Assembly (NCBI RefSeq): GCF_963678635.1 | Contig: NC_087063.1 | Span: 28,337,100-28,401,099 of the forward strand | Length of the DNA stretch: 64,000 nucleotides | DNA from: Symsagittifera roscoffensis | Lineage: Eukaryota > Xenacoelomorpha > Acoela > Convolutidae | Reading direction: 5' to 3' | Shown: piece after piece, positions 25,161 through 37,360 of the stretch | Layout of the letters: each line of letters opens with the position of its first letter | Numbering within the stretch: the first letter of the stretch is position 1 | Made by a program: the position numbers and the translations under genes | The notes under the pieces: model-generated | Told to the model about the DNA's origin: nothing | Database searches by the model: none | The model's input: the letters and a program-made list of their open reading frames with translations, nothing else

Positions 25161-25818
25161 ATAAGTTATTTTGTCATTTACTGTATTGCCAGGGATATTC
25201 TCTGCTTTAAAAAGCTGCATCCTCTGGGTTCCTCAGTGCTTATGCTTAGGTTCCTACAAAGCTTGCTCAAACAAATTTCTGTGCTGAGGCCGGCCGCGCC
25301 CTGAATCTCAAAAGCTAGTGGTTGAAAAAGAAACCCATCTTCTACTTAGTCTTTATATTTGTCATTTTTCGCTCCTCCGCTTCAGCGGCAGCCGTACCAG
25401 GGCTACAAATCCACCCGGCACTAATCCTACTGGGATCTAAGGAGTCTACAACCGTTACATCCCTTAAGAGCTGCTTACTAACAGCCCTTGGAGCGAGCGT
25501 CAAACTGTCTGGTCGCTTCTGATCGGTCCTGTAGTGGTGTTGTGGTTCTAAAACAGACGGAATGTGAGTAGAAGATAAACAGTGCTTAATAAAGGCATTC
25601 ACGTCTGAATGCCTTGAGAATCTTGATGCCTTTCTGAGGCAAGAAAGACCAAGCCAACCATCTTCGGTAACGTTATTTCCGCACACGCATTTGAGCCGTT
25701 CGCATATTTCTGAGCCTAATTGAAGTCCTATCGTAACTCTGAGTTGTTGGTTTGACAGTTTCAACCTTTTTACACGGGATGGCGTTCAAACCATTGGGTG
25801 CCAATTCTATCTTGGAAC
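25161..25818 (-). pseudogene. Retroelement X, C-terminal ORF fragment, copy 1
   Basis: The minus-strand frame contains G-L-Q-L-G-S-E-I-C, then C-V-C-G-N-N then G-L-S-C-L-R-K-A-S-R-F-S-R-H, then I-P-S-V-L-E-P and K-R-P-D-S-L-T-L. This series (a CxCG...HGLSC-type Cys/His finger, RHxxxN, PSxxEP, KRPD, then a VVD block) matches the region downstream of the RT domain in an ORF family common in invertebrate retroelements. The order KRPD...VVD suggests a nuclease-like fold, but I cannot name the clade with certainty. The finger's His reads as Leu here. The frame is broken at 25342. The upstream side is cut at 25818 by the LTR element. Confidence 0.7.
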
Positions 25819-26735
25819 TGTGACATTCGACCAGAATGGTCAAAATGCAACTTCGCATTTGAATTTTTGTTGGAACAACTAACCGAGAAGATTGTTGGTT
25901 TTTATCGATTAGTGGCACTAATTGAACAATTAGGCGAATTGGGAGAGGTCAGTTTTGACTAACATGCTAATTTCTAAAGTTTCAATTGGGACATGAACGA
26001 CACGTAACCATTTAATAATTCGCACCAACTAAAACTGAGAAATCGGAACAACAACTTTCTCAGTGGAAAACAACAACAAAAAAACGACAGCAGATTGAGA
26101 TTGTGACTAAAAATTGTCAGAAACCACTCGGAGTTATAACAATTGTGTCGCTACAATCGTTACTGAGCAGTTCGCGAGAACAAGGAAGGGTGTTGGGACG
26201 ACGTGTCCAGACTTCCGAGAAGAAATAAGAGCGTTATTTCTCCGGATTCCATAATCCGGAAGCGTCTCGGGAGAGAACTGTAATTCGTTATTTTAACAAT
26301 TTTCAGCCTCCCGGAATGTCTTGAATTGAATTTAATTAATACCAAATTCGTTTTCAGATCATGAGAAGCTAGGAGTTGGGGGAGGGGGTTGATCCATCTT
26401 CGATGGAGATGATGATTTTTATCTACTGAACAAAAAACAATAGTAAAATTGTAAATAAGTAGAAACCCTGTTTTTAGGAGTGCCCTCGTGGTGTGGGGAT
26501 TCTGAGACCCAGCCATGAGCTCACTATTTTGCATGTAATTCAGTTAATTAGAGCGTTATGATCGAAGCCGGAAACAGTAACGTTTTTTTGTCGAGCCGAT
26601 GTTAGAAAGACCACCAAAAGAACCGTCTTCGGAGGAGACGGTGGAAAGCATTAAGAGCGGTGTTTAGACGCTAGTCAGTTGTTTTAGAACCTAGCTTTAT
26701 TTTCCGTCGATATGTACTTTCGGGCGAATGTTACA
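25819..26735 (+). repeat. 5' LTR of the giant element
   Basis: 917 bp with TG...CA ends and inverted termini TGTGACATTCG / CGAATGTTACA. It aligns with the 3' LTR along its length. The first 155 bases differ at about 19 positions. It carries ATCCGGAAGCGTCTCGGGA near 26253, a motif repeated many times in the leader. I could not assign a TATA box or transcription start reliably. Confidence 0.93.
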
Positions 26736-29700
26736 TAGATGTTTTTATGGCGCTCCTGTGTGTTATTCTTTTTTAACGTCATGACCGGCAGAACCAATAA
26801 CGAGCACTCCGCGACAAGTGGATGCTCAAAACAAGGCCCTAAACACCGGGGCGGAAGGGTAGGTCGGAACGCGGAAGCCTTCCGGTCGGATTCTCGTGAA
26901 TAGCTTTTTAACCTAGTTAAGATCAAAAATTCACGTACCAGGAAGGGTGGGGAGATTGGCCGTCCCGTCGTTCCCTGAGAGGTTTGTGACCAAAAACACT
27001 AAAAAGATATACAGGAAACCAAACAAAAAGTTTTATAGTACCTAAGAAAAAACAAAAAACAAATAAATAACCGAAAAAACCAAAAACAGTAAAAAAAAAA
27101 AAAAGTATAAAATCAGTAGAAATCATCCCCCCAGACGAGATGTGTTCCGACCCTCCCGTTTGTCGTTGTTAGATATATTGTTGTTACAGGCATTTATATC
27201 AGTCAAGATTTTTACGATCAAATTTGTGGCCTGTTTGTGGTGCTTGTGCTGTAGGATTATTTGAGTATTTAAGTAAGTTAATGCCAATTTAAGCTCAATC
27301 CGGAAGGGTCTCGGGATTAGAGAAGAAGACTGATCCGGCAAGCAGTGCAAGGACCGACAAGAAGGGGCTCACGGTCAACAACAATCGACTGTTGGGTATC
27401 GTTAACAAGTTTTGTATGCCTTTTGGTACAAAAAGTAGGATATTAACCTGTGGGGGGCTCGACAGTGACTGCACTGTAATGACCCTTCACCGAACTGCGA
27501 ATTTCCGAGTTAAGCACCTTAATTCGGCCTTTGAACAAACCCGGAGGGGTATATTATGATTAGTATTACCATTTATACAGCCTATTTTAATACTCCCATA
27601 CCTTTTTTCAGTGAAAGGCACAGTAAGCAGACCGGTTTTTAGGAACAAAATAGCGATATTTTGATCCCCCCACAAATCGCGATTTTTGAGATATCGATTT
27701 TTTTGAAACTGAAAAAAGCGCAAAATTACTAATTTACATCGTAACTGTACTAGCATAAAAGGTATAACCGTTTGACATTAGTTCAGAAGTGGTTGGAACT
27801 TATTGGGTACCAAAAATCGGATTTTCTTGAATTTTGAACAAACGAAACGCTACCAAATAAAAAAAATTTTGATATTTTTGAGTTAGGACAGTGAAAATTG
27901 TTGTTCGGACAACGTTCACTAATGAATCGACAGGTTTCAAAACCCGTTTGCCGATAACTTTCCGGCTTAAAATAAAATCGAACTTAACGTGTTTGATTTA
28001 GTGGATTCATCAATCCGAAAGGCTCCAAATAGCATTGTTTTTGGCAAATTTTTTCAGCTGGAACGTTTTCGATCGGGTCCTTTGCATTAAATTAGAAGAG
28101 TATAGGCCTTTTGAGCTCGGATCAATAATCTTTAGGTCGAAAAGATAAGAATTGCGAAAAAAGTTGAGCGGAATCTATTAGAGAGAAAATTTTTTGACTT
28201 TAGAGAAAAGACATTTTGGTTAATAACCTTGGAACTACTAGACAAATCCAGTTGATCTTGGTACCATTAGATCAGAATTTAGGTGAGCGTACTCATAGAG
28301 TCTTTAATTATTCTAAAAAGTAAGCGTAAAGATTTTTTAAGATTGTTTTTAGCAAACTCACTAAATCGTGAAAGTGGACCCTTCACTTTTTGTCAATTTT
28401 TTTTGGAAAGCCCTTATACCCCTAGCAAAGGGTAGTAACGGTTGAAAAAGGAAATTTTAAGCTATTCTAGACAAAAAGGGAGGGCTAAGGAAACCAGAAA
28501 ATCATAGTCGAGTCGAAACTGGGCTGGTTATAAGACCCTTCACAGTTAAAGAGAATTGTCAATTCAGCAGCTTAGCTTCAATCCGGAAGGGTCTAGGGAC
28601 GGAAAAACACCCTTCCTAGTTAGTTCCCACAGCATAATAGCACCGGAGAACATGTCCGGAAGGGTGTCGGGTGAAATTTTCAAAAGTCCCGCAAAAGCTA
28701 ATTTTACAAACCCGGAGGGGTCACAATCCGGAAGGGTCCTATTTTTGCCAATCAGGAAGGGTCCAAATTTTGCCAATTCGGAGGGGTCCTAATTTTGCCA
28801 ATCCGGAAGAATCCCTATTTTTGCCAATCCGGAAGGGTCCCAATTTTGCCAATCCGGAGGGGTCTTTTTTTGCCAATCCTGAGGGGTCCTAATTTTGCCA
28901 ATCCGGAGCGGTCCAGTTTTGCCAATCCGGAGGGGTCCTATTTTTGCCAATCCGGAAGGGTCCCAATTTCGCCAATCCGGAGGGGTACTATTTTTGTCAA
29001 TACTTAAGTAGACAAAAGAAAAGTAAATACTGAAAGGTATTAGGTTATTAGGAGTCAGGCTGGGAACAAGTCACTGCACTGGTAACTTGCCTTTTATAGA
29101 AAACTAGACTAAAAACAATACAAGTCTAAACCCGGATACTCGCGACACTAGGTCTAAACTTAACAAGAGTTTGTCACTGATTTGTGTGGATTAAAGTTCA
29201 AATCGTTTTTGGAAAATTGATTGCCTTGAGGATTTTAGTAGGTCCAGCTCGGGCAATCCGAAGGCGAATAGGTAACAAAGGACTCGGGGGGTGCAAAAGA
29301 CGCCCACTTGAGAAAATTACTGCCTTCAAGTTTTGTCTGTTTGGTGTAGCACCAAGCAGGGAAAACTCTTTCTTTAGAAACAAGTTCTACTATTACATTG
29401 CGACTGACTAAATTACAAAACACATACGTTTTTCATTGAAATTTTTTTTGTTTTACTACATTTTTGATTTTAAATCAATAGTATCTGTTCTTGACTGGGT
29501 AGTGAGCACACTATCTTTTAAATATATTGATATCATCAGACTGAGCTAGTTTCATATCTTACAACCAATGATCGATTATTGTGAATAAATTGTATACAAG
29601 CTGTGCTGTGATAACATACAAAGATTCGTGGTCACTATTTAAGTAAAACTAGAATTTATTGTGTTGTAGAATTTATTGTGTTGTGTTATTATTATCAGAA

Positions 29701-29755
29701 GTCAGACAATAAGCACACTAGCAATCTATAGGCAGTAAGAAGTGAAAAACTGAAA
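26736..29755 (+). other. 3-kb non-coding leader of the giant element
   Basis: Lies between the 5' LTR and the first gag ATG. Twelve bases after the LTR, TGGCGCTCCTGTG (26748-26760) begins with the TGG expected of a tRNA primer-binding site, a tentative match. An A-rich stretch lies at 27050-27118. Single copies of the CCGGAAGGGT motif occur at about 27299, 28582 and 28655 before the array at 28705. No coding frame is credible. Such a long leader is unusual but typical of very large LTR elements. Confidence 0.6.
28705..29003 (+). repeat. 12-unit array of about 26-bp repeats in the leader
   Basis: Twelve imperfect units built on AATCCGGARGGGTCC followed by TAATTTTTGCC. The same core, often continuing CTCGGGA, occurs once in each LTR (about 26253 and 56726) and singly elsewhere in the leader. 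Frames that read through it give N-P-E-G-S repeats and are artefacts. Confidence 0.9.
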
Positions 29756-32431
29756 ATGAGTCTAGACAAGTCAAGGATACCAGAACAATTCATACCAGAG
29801 AAACAAAGAAAGGCAATGAGCGACTCTTTTGTGGAAAGGATCACACGAACCCGGACCGACAAAGGGAAGAAAGTTTCAAGCTGAATGGTTGAATCCAGGA
29901 GTCAAAAGTCCTCAGAAGGACAATAGGCAATGTTGGAAGAAGAGGTCCATCCGGAACTTGCCATTTATGAGAACCGGGACGGACATGGACCTGAAAGGAG
30001 AGGAAAGAGAAGATTGGCGAGTGAATCTACTCCGGTAGAACAAGGCCAAGATTTTGCCACTTCCAATAGGACTCTGGACCGAGAAGGGATGTCGGAACTG
30101 TCCGACATTTCTACTGAAAATGTGGCGACTACAAGATCACCCATAGGCAACACCATGATGCATGGCGTGACGGAGAAACCGACAACGTCCTCCTCGTTTT
30201 CAGAAAGAGTGAAGAACACTTTGGGAAACTTCTTTCCATTTACCATGGGAACGGGTACCGGCGATGAAGCCGAAATCCAGGAAGAAGAGGATGACAATGA
30301 CGAGCAGGATGACTTCGGACCTCAAGTCAGCCTGAATAGTTCGACTCAGGAGAATGCCGCATGCAACGATAGAGCGACTGGCTCCATGGACCAATTTGGT
30401 GTAGTCAGGACAATAAACAAGACCACAAACGGATCAGGCCAGTCGGGAGACTTTGTGACCATGAGGAATTTGGATATGCAAACTAGGAAGAACAGAAACA
30501 GAGGGCTATCTAACCCACCTACGGATCCAGAAGTGGATCATGAAAAGACGTAGAGACAGAGAATCAAATCCCGAGTCTCGACCAGCACCAAGCTACCTGG
30601 GACTGACAGGGTGACACCGCCACTTGTGACGCCATTAGTGGACAACGGAGCATCAATCGAAGAAGCCTTGATCAACATAGTGGGCAGCATAGGAGAACAG
30701 AATGAACAAATGTCCCTAAGAATGAGTGAACTAGAAAGGGCAGTCCACGTCGAGAAAGAAAAAACTGCGGGAAAAGATCAATCGTAACAGACAAGAAGTT
30801 AGCAGAAGCGAAAAACGCTTGAATGAGAGAACGGATGATTACTTGGCTAAGAACTTGTCGCGAATGACGAGGGAAGCTGAGCAGAGTGAGTTACGATTGA
30901 GAAATGACATGGAGAAGTTGAGAATTCAGCAAGAGCAGACTCTTAGAATTCTCGACACAAAGATAGACGCGATGATGGAGAGGCGAACTCAGGTTATCAT
31001 GGATAGGTTGGATGGGCTACTAGGCAGTAGGAGTGGATAGAAGAATGGGGAACCGAACTCGGGAGAACCCAGCAGGGAGCCGAGAGTGAACTTCAATGAA
31101 CAAACGAATAGGAGAAGGACACATGGATCCACTAGAGGAGGAGGCAGTTCATCCAGCTATGCCACAGGGGACAATAGGCCACGGGGCCCAAACATCAGAG
31201 GAAGTTCAACTGGCAACAGAACAACCTCAAACGAACGACCGACGCAAGATAAACATGCAACTGGGAGATGTGATTCCAGGAACTGGAGTCATGCGAATCA
31301 AGGAACAAGTCATCCCAGCGATTCGGACAGGAAGGAAAATCCAGAGCCTCTGTCAGGGGGCAATGATGCTCAAGTGGGCATTCTAGGGACGCTACATCAA
31401 TGGCCACAGCCTCTGCGAATCTGAACAGGTCCTTGTAAACATTCCTAATGAGGTTATCTAGAACCAATGAACGCAGTGAAAAGTCCAGAAGGGTTTTCAA
31501 GAGACCAAGATGCTATAAAGACGAATCTGATGGCTGTATTGATACCTGGATAGAGGTAATGAAGCTGCATTTTGAAGAGGAGGACTTGTCAGAAAGACAA
31601 GAATGCAGTGCGCTCACCAGTAACCTGGAAGGGACAGCCCTAGATTGTTTAATGGCCAAAAAGCAATACCACCGGGATACTGCTGAGAAATTTTTTGAAA
31701 TCTTGTTAGATCGTTTTGGCTCAGGGGTGCAAGAACACCAAGCAATGATGCGCTTCGAGAAACGGAAGCAACGTGAAGACGAGATGATAGACAAGTTTCT
31801 AGACGATTTGGAGATGCTGAGAAGGCGTAGCCAACCAGATGAGTCGAACAGAAGGATGAACCTGCCAGTAGCCTCAAAATTCATCAATGGTGTCAAGAAT
31901 GATGAGCTTCGAACATTGTTAGTGACACATTACACACCACTCTCAATCAATGCGCCAACACCAGAGGAGTTGAGACTCAAGACAAAAGAATTTCTTTTAC
32001 TGAAGCCTCCATCGAGATCTGGATATTACAAAAACATTTATGGCAATTTCACAAATGGACCAGCAAACCAAGGTAACAACTGGTATAAACCAAGGGACGA
32101 CATGGACAACAGACGCTCTTGTGCAAAATGCAGTTCGACGGACCATCATGTGTCAGCATGCCCAACCTTCAAACAGGGCCTGAAAGCGATAGGCTTTAGC
32201 CTCGAGGATGAAGATGTGTCAGAGGTCGATGATAAAGATTTCATGAGAGGAATAATTGCAAAATTCGGCCCAAGGTGTTTCTTTTGTAATTTGGAAGGTC
32301 ATTATAAATCGGATTGTCCACAATTCTGGGATGCTGTAGCAGACATCAGGCATCCAAGGCATGAGGAAGCTATATCGAGCGTGAAAGCCAGCAAGGTTCG
32401 CCTGTTGAGTGAAGCGGAGGCACGCAGATAG
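29756..32431 (+). pseudogene. gag: gag polyprotein of the giant element, copy I
   Basis: The first ATG (29756) opens M-S-L-D-K-S-R-I-P-E. The same frame is kept to 30553 with two early stops (about 29882 and 29918), shifts by +1 for about 30819-31424, and returns for 31448-32431. The last segment has a helical capsid-like region (W-I-E-V-M-K-L-H-F-E...L-L-D-R-F-G-S-G) and two CCHC zinc knuckles, C-A-K-C-S-S-T-D-H-H-V-S-A-C and C-F-F-C-N-L-E-G-H-Y-K-S-D-C, the RNA-packaging nucleocapsid signature. A TAG at 32430-32432 separates it from the gag-pro linker. Copy II reads through this codon, so here it is a point lesion. The N-terminal half is acidic and disordered with a coiled coil near 30820-31000. 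Confidence 0.85.
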
Positions 32432-32432
32432 G

Positions 32433-33466
32433 AAAAACCGCAAGAGCTGGCAACGAAGAAGATGCAGGCAGTAACGGAAAAGATATGTGATTCGGAACCA
32501 ATGACTGCGGCGGATGACCTCAAGATCGACTCTAGGGCAGCCGCGAGGGATGCTCTAAACAGAGTCCAGCAGGAGTTGATGACGAAGGAGATCGAACAAA
32601 AGGTGAAGCTCAAACTAGAGAATGAGAAAATTCAGGAAAAGCTAAACGCCTTCGAGGCATCAGAAGTTGAAGAAACGAAAGCACCAACAACCAGTTTGAG
32701 CATGAAACAAAATGTGAACTCTGGACAGACGTTCGGAATGGTGCCACAAGGAAACAAAATACAGTCAATAATTTCAGTTGCGGGACATCAGGTGATCAGA
32801 AACCTAAGTGAACCCTCAGAGTTCACTATGATAGATTTAGACACATATGCAGATTATCTGAGACAGGTAGAGCCACGCACTGAGTCGAGGGCTGTGCGGC
32901 GTTGTTGACAACGGGTGGCCCTCGAACGAAGAAACTCCACGGACGCTACGTGGAAGTCTATGGACCATATCAAGTGATGTTGAACGTTGACGGGATAAGT
33001 ATCTACACTGGGACCTACGTCACAACAGATAGTGATCAAATGGGGCAAATCAATTTGGGTCAGGAAGAACTGGCTAGACACCAATGGGAAGAAAATTGGA
33101 GTGACAGTACTACTGGATACAGGAGCAGTGGTAAGTCTGATGCCAATAAAGACTTGGGTAAGAATGGGCTTTAGGTGGGAAGATCTATTTCCAACAAACC
33201 TCAGATTGGCAGCCGCCAACCGCGGAGCAATCTACGTGGCCGGAAGGACACCAAAAACGGTCCTTCACATAGGAAGACGCGATCTTTGGATGAGCTTCCT
33301 GGTGGTTGAAAATTTAGACGACTCAGACCACTTTATCTTGGCCCGTGACTTTGTCCGGAACTTCGATGTGATGATTGACTTGAACAACGGTCTAATCAGG
33401 ATTAGAAAACCGGACCGGAAGTATGTTAAGAAACCAATTAATAGAATAAAAACAGATCAAAACTAG
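32433..33466 (+). pseudogene. pro: gag-pro linker and aspartic protease, copy I
   Basis: It continues the gag frame after the TAG with a long charged helical linker (32462-32907) that ends at a frameshift near 32898. The protease core is at about 33095-33170: V-T-V-L-L-D-T-G-A-V-V-S-L-M-P, the DTG(A) active site of retropepsins, followed by the flap-like A-A-A-N-R-G-A-I-Y-V-A-G-R-T and the F-I-L-A-R-D-F block (normally ILGxDF). Copy I lacks about 80 bases present in copy II just before the protease. The enzyme would have cleaved the gag-pol polyprotein. The 33467-33629 sequence carries a TAG shared with copy II. Confidence 0.85.
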
Positions 33467-33629
33467 ATAGAAAGGTTAAACTAGAGCCGGGACAAGCTGT
33501 AATAGCAATTTTTAGGATGAGAAATTTAAACTTGCTAAGCGATAGTAAACAGGTTTGTTTGGTACCGAACCCAAATAGTCAAAGCTCGGTGATTTTAGGC
33601 CGGAGCTTTTCAGTAACACAAAACAGGCT

Positions 33630-34850
33630 GTGTGCCAGTGTGTTGTTGAATACACTGGACAACACGGTTACGATCCAGCGTGGAAAGAAATTGGTTCCAC
33701 TTTGCCGATGAAAACCGACTATGAGGAGACACAAAACTTGAAGAGATATAAGAAGAAAGACTGCCCGAATCATGCTGATAAGGATAAAACTTTAAAGAGA
33801 ATTGATGAATTTAAATCTATAAACAAACTGTTTTCAATGAGATCCGAAATGGATGATGGCTTGTCGAGCTGCTCGAACTTTCCGCAACGCCCCTCGTCAT
33901 ATGAACTAGAATCCGACAAACCGGTTTTGCTCGAGATAGAACACTTGAAAGGGAAAATAGGTGAGGGAGATTTTGAATCATTAAGGGCGGTTTTAAATCG
34001 GAATGCGGACGTATTTTCAAAACATAAGGCGGACATAGGTTGCTGCAACTTCGTCGAACTCGAAATAGAATTAGAGGAAGGCACCATTCCTCATAGGGAA
34101 GGCGCAAGGCGAATGACGCCTCATAAATCGGAAGCGTGCCGAGCGGAAATAGAAATGATGCTCGAATTAGACATGATAGAATCCTCGAAATTGCCTTGGG
34201 CTTGCGGGGTAATCATGGCCAAGAAGAAGGGGGCAGCTTAGGTTCTGTTGCGACTTTCGTTACCTGAACGCAGTGACAATAAAAGATGCGTACCCGATAC
34301 CGCGAATAGACGAGAGCCTCTCGAAACTTGGTGACACCAAATTTTTCACCACACTGGACTTGGGTTCTGCCTTCTGACAGGTCCCTCTGCGGAAGAAGGA
34401 CAGAGAAAAGACCGGATTCGCATGTGAATTGGGGTTGTACCAGTCGAAGAGGATGCCCTTTGGCTTGTGCAACGCCAAGGCCTCTTTTCAAAGACTGATG
34501 GCTCAGGCTTTGACCAGAGTGACGAAGAAGTAAGGGAACCTTGTGATGTGTTACGTGGATGACGTGGTCATAGCAACACCCACCTTGGAAGACCACATTG
34601 ATCGGCTCGATGAGGTCTTTGGCTGCATCAAAAGAGCAGGCTCGAAATGCAAACCATCGAAATGCGAAATCCTTTGGGATTCAATCAAGTATCTGGGAAG
34701 GATGGTGGACAGGCATGGCGTAAGGCCGGACCCGGAAGCAGTAGAGGCTGTGTTGACATGGAAGGCTCCCAGAACGGATACACAACTCATGAGCTTCCTA
34801 GGGTTTGCCAATTATTACCGTGAGTTCATAAAAAAGGATATGCAGACAAG
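33630..34850 (+). pseudogene. pol: Reverse transcriptase, copy I
   Basis: Frame 33630-34241 covers the RT N-terminus (P-H-R-E-G-A-R-R-M-T-P, then W-A-C-G-V-I-M-A-K-K-K-G). A one-base loss creates GCTTAG at 34240. The next frame has F-R-Y-L-N-A-V-T-I-K-D-A-Y-P-I-P-R-I-D and motif A T-T-L-D-L-G-S-A-F, then TGA where a Trp codon is expected (about 34376), and M-P-F-G-L-C-N-A. A TAA follows at about 34531. The catalytic Y-V-D-D is intact at 34552-34563. The thumb/connection region Y-L-G-R-M-V-D-R-H-G and L-G-F-A-N-Y-Y-R-E-F follows. This is the polymerase that copies the element's RNA. The lesions at 34240, 34376 and 34531 are all shared with copy II. Confidence 0.92.
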
Positions 34851-35540
34851 GTGTATCCCATGCAGAAGCTGATGCGCAACAAAGGAAAGAAGCTCGAGTG
34901 GAACGGAGAAGCTCAACCTGTCTTCGAGAACATAAAGCGGGAACTGTGCGAAGCGCCAGTGCTAGGCGGCATGCCTACAGAGAAGGGCATGTATGTTCTT
35001 GACATAGACGCATCAGTAGTAGCCATCTCAGGAATATTGCATTAGGAATGGAATGGAAGAACAGTTCTCCGTCCCATTGCTTATGGCTGTAAGGTGTTTA
35101 GTGACACTGAAATGAAGTATGGTGCACCAAAGGCAAAAATATTTGCAGTGGTCACATTCGTGGAGAAGTACCGCGCATACTTAGGCAGCGCTCCCTTTGA
35201 GTTACGCGTGGACAATAGAGCGTTATCCTGGTTGAAGACGTACTCGATGGACCAGAGTTATATTGGTCGGTGGATAATCAGATTAGACGGCTACCATATG
35301 ATAATCGAGCACAGGTTGCGTGACAAACACCAGAATGCTGACAGCCTCAGCAAGAAGATTGAATTTTACGAAAGACTAGAACAGAAACAAGCCAATCAGG
35401 CAGAAATTAAGAAAGGGCTCTCGTTTCAGAACAAAGAAACCTATGAGGCGCTTCCCTTGATGAGATGGTTGGACAAATCTGGACATCCGATTCCGGGACA
35501 CCTCGAGTTACCGGTGGAGAAAGCAGCGAAAACAAAAAAT
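34851..35540 (+). pseudogene. pol: RNase H domain, copy I
   Basis: Contains Y-V-L-D-I-D-A-S (first catalytic Asp, Ty3/gypsy DxDAS form), an in-frame TAG at about 35043, then T-E-M-K-Y-G-A-P-K-A-K-I-F-A-V (the E-K-E-x-L-A-V-like helix), V-D-N-R-A-L-S-W-L (usually TDHxAL) and D-K-H-Q-N-A-D-S-L-S (the NxxADxLS block). It removes RNA from the RNA-DNA hybrid. The TAG is shared with copy II. Confidence 0.88.
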
Positions 35541-36455
35541 CTTTTAAAAGAAGGACCCAGTGCCTTTGGATCTGTTGCTACGTTCAAACCTGGTCCAACG
35601 GGAACTCTCTCGTTTGAACACAAACAGCCTCTCACTCTCATTGCTGGACAAAACGGCGCAGGTAACTCCGCAAGTGATGCGGATGCTGGGTGAATTGTTG
35701 GAGAGAGAAGTGACTAGAGATGACCCCGAGTGGGCAGCAGCCATGGCATCGCTAACAGTCAGTGAGAAAGTAAAGTTTATGCCATCAAGACGTCAACACA
35801 AAGCAAATGAAAGGGATTGTAGGACTATAGTTCAGCAACTAGTGTCCTCGATACCCCAAATCGTCTTGACAATCACAAACGGAAAGAACAGGTGAAAGGG
35901 ACACGAAAGAAAACCGTCACCTTTGAGGATCAGGATCAGAAAGACGAAGAGGTTGAACAAAACCTGGGACAAGAAAGTTTGTCCGGGGAGAAGGTTGTTG
36001 ATGAACACAGGCGAAATTATCAACAAGACCCGGGACAAGAAAATTTGTCAGGGGAGTCAGGTGTGGAAGAGAATGTTCAAGGTGAGAAACAAGGGAGGAT
36101 AAAGTTTTGTCCGGGGAGTTCAGATGGATTAGCAGAGCGCATAAAACTGATCCCGAAGAAGAAACATGCTCAAGGACAGATTCTTCCGTTGATGACAACT
36201 CGAGGAATTTGGGAACTGACAGTTACTCAGACAAAAACTCGAGCACAGGATCGGAATTGTCAGAGATAGCGATCCACACGTTGTTAGTGGAGACTCGCGC
36301 AAGAGACCTGGACAGAGAGTTACATCAAGACCTTGACAGTGATCGTTACCTGCTACGTAGCGAAACAGTATTTGACAACGCAGCGGATGATTTAGAAACA
36401 ATAGCGGTATCGAAACGATCGATGAGTTTGTTGCCGCATAAAGAAGTGGTCAGGA
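35541..36455 (+). pseudogene. Unidentified RNase H-integrase linker, copy I
   Basis: About 300 codons of spacer in several frames between RNase H and integrase, larger than usual for Ty3/gypsy. It is acidic and probably disordered. Near 35940-36120 there are three imperfect repeats at DNA level around TTTGTCCGGGGAG (35979, 36044 with one change, 36106). In copy II the same region is a single open frame of 221 codons (44015-44680), so it was coding. I recognise no domain. Confidence 0.65.
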
Positions 36456-37360
36456 TTGATCTTCAACACTTCAGACAAAATTTGGTGCGTGAAGATGGAA
36501 GATGACACGCACCAGCCAGATGAAACAAATAGTCATTTGAGGGTCATGAAGACGTACTTGAAAGCAAGATACAGACTCCCAGACCTACTAAGAGCACAAG
36601 GAATTGACCGCATGACTAGTAACTTGAAAAGGTGGATCGAAAATGGAACACCAGACAAAGGTGACCTGGAGGAAGACAGTTACTGTATTCTGAGAGAGAA
36701 CTTTATGCAGAAAGACGGGAGGTTATATCTGAACAAGGACGGGATCGTGGCTTGCAAGAGAAGAGAAGAAGACAAAGTCCTGTACAATTATAACGCGATA
36801 GTGTTGCCGCAACTCTATCAGACAGAACTTTTATTCGGGTCACATGATCAGATGGGCCATCAAGGAATCGACAAAGTATACCAGAGGATCCTGAAGCGCT
36901 TTGAGTGGCCTGGAATGAAAAAGGCATGCAAGAAGTGGGTAACAGCATGTCTGTCATGCCAACAGGCCAAGGATCCAAGGAAATTGCGATTTCCCTTGCA
37001 GTCGATCGAGTCATCTGAATTGAACGATTGCAGATTGACCACCAGAAAATATGTATGACAGATAGTGGCTATAATCAGGTCGTGGTCATGATAGACCACT
37101 TCATGAATTATGCAGAGGCCGTGCCCTGCATAACTGCCTCAGCAGAAGAGACGTGCGATCATCTAATCAATACGTGGATAGCGAGACATGGTTTTCCGAT
37201 GACGTTTCAATCGGATAACGGAACAACTTTCGTGGGTGAACTTACGAAAGAGCTCACGAGATGCTCACAGGTGGCTCAAGCTCACTCCACGACGAACCAT
37301 CCCCAGACGAATGGCTTAGTGGAGAGGCAAAATCGGACGTTGGTGTCGATGATGAGGTAA
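36456..37360 (+). pseudogene. pol: Integrase: zinc-binding and DDE core, copy I
   Basis: The HHCC zinc finger reads S-H-D-Q-M-G-H-Q-G then K-K-W-V-T-A-C-L-S-C-Q-Q at about 36840-36965. After a frameshift near 37020 the catalytic core follows: Q-I-D-H-Q-K-I (first Asp), F-Q-S-D-N-G-T-T-F (second Asp) and N-G-L-V-E-R-Q-N-R-T-L (Glu), all three acidic residues present. It joins element DNA into the host chromosome. The core frame ends at TAA 37358-37360, where the family continues. Copy II has lost this core entirely. Confidence 0.92.

Noticed and set aside
28705..29003. CRISPR-like regular repeat
   Set aside because: Units are contiguous without unique spacers and the genome is eukaryotic.
28556..29007. 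N-P-E-G-S repeat protein frames
   Set aside because: Direct translation of the 26-bp DNA array in several frames at once.
29930..32908. Minus-strand frames opposite gag
   Set aside because: Shadows of the plus-strand gag frame. They do not match known proteins and are not conserved independently of it.
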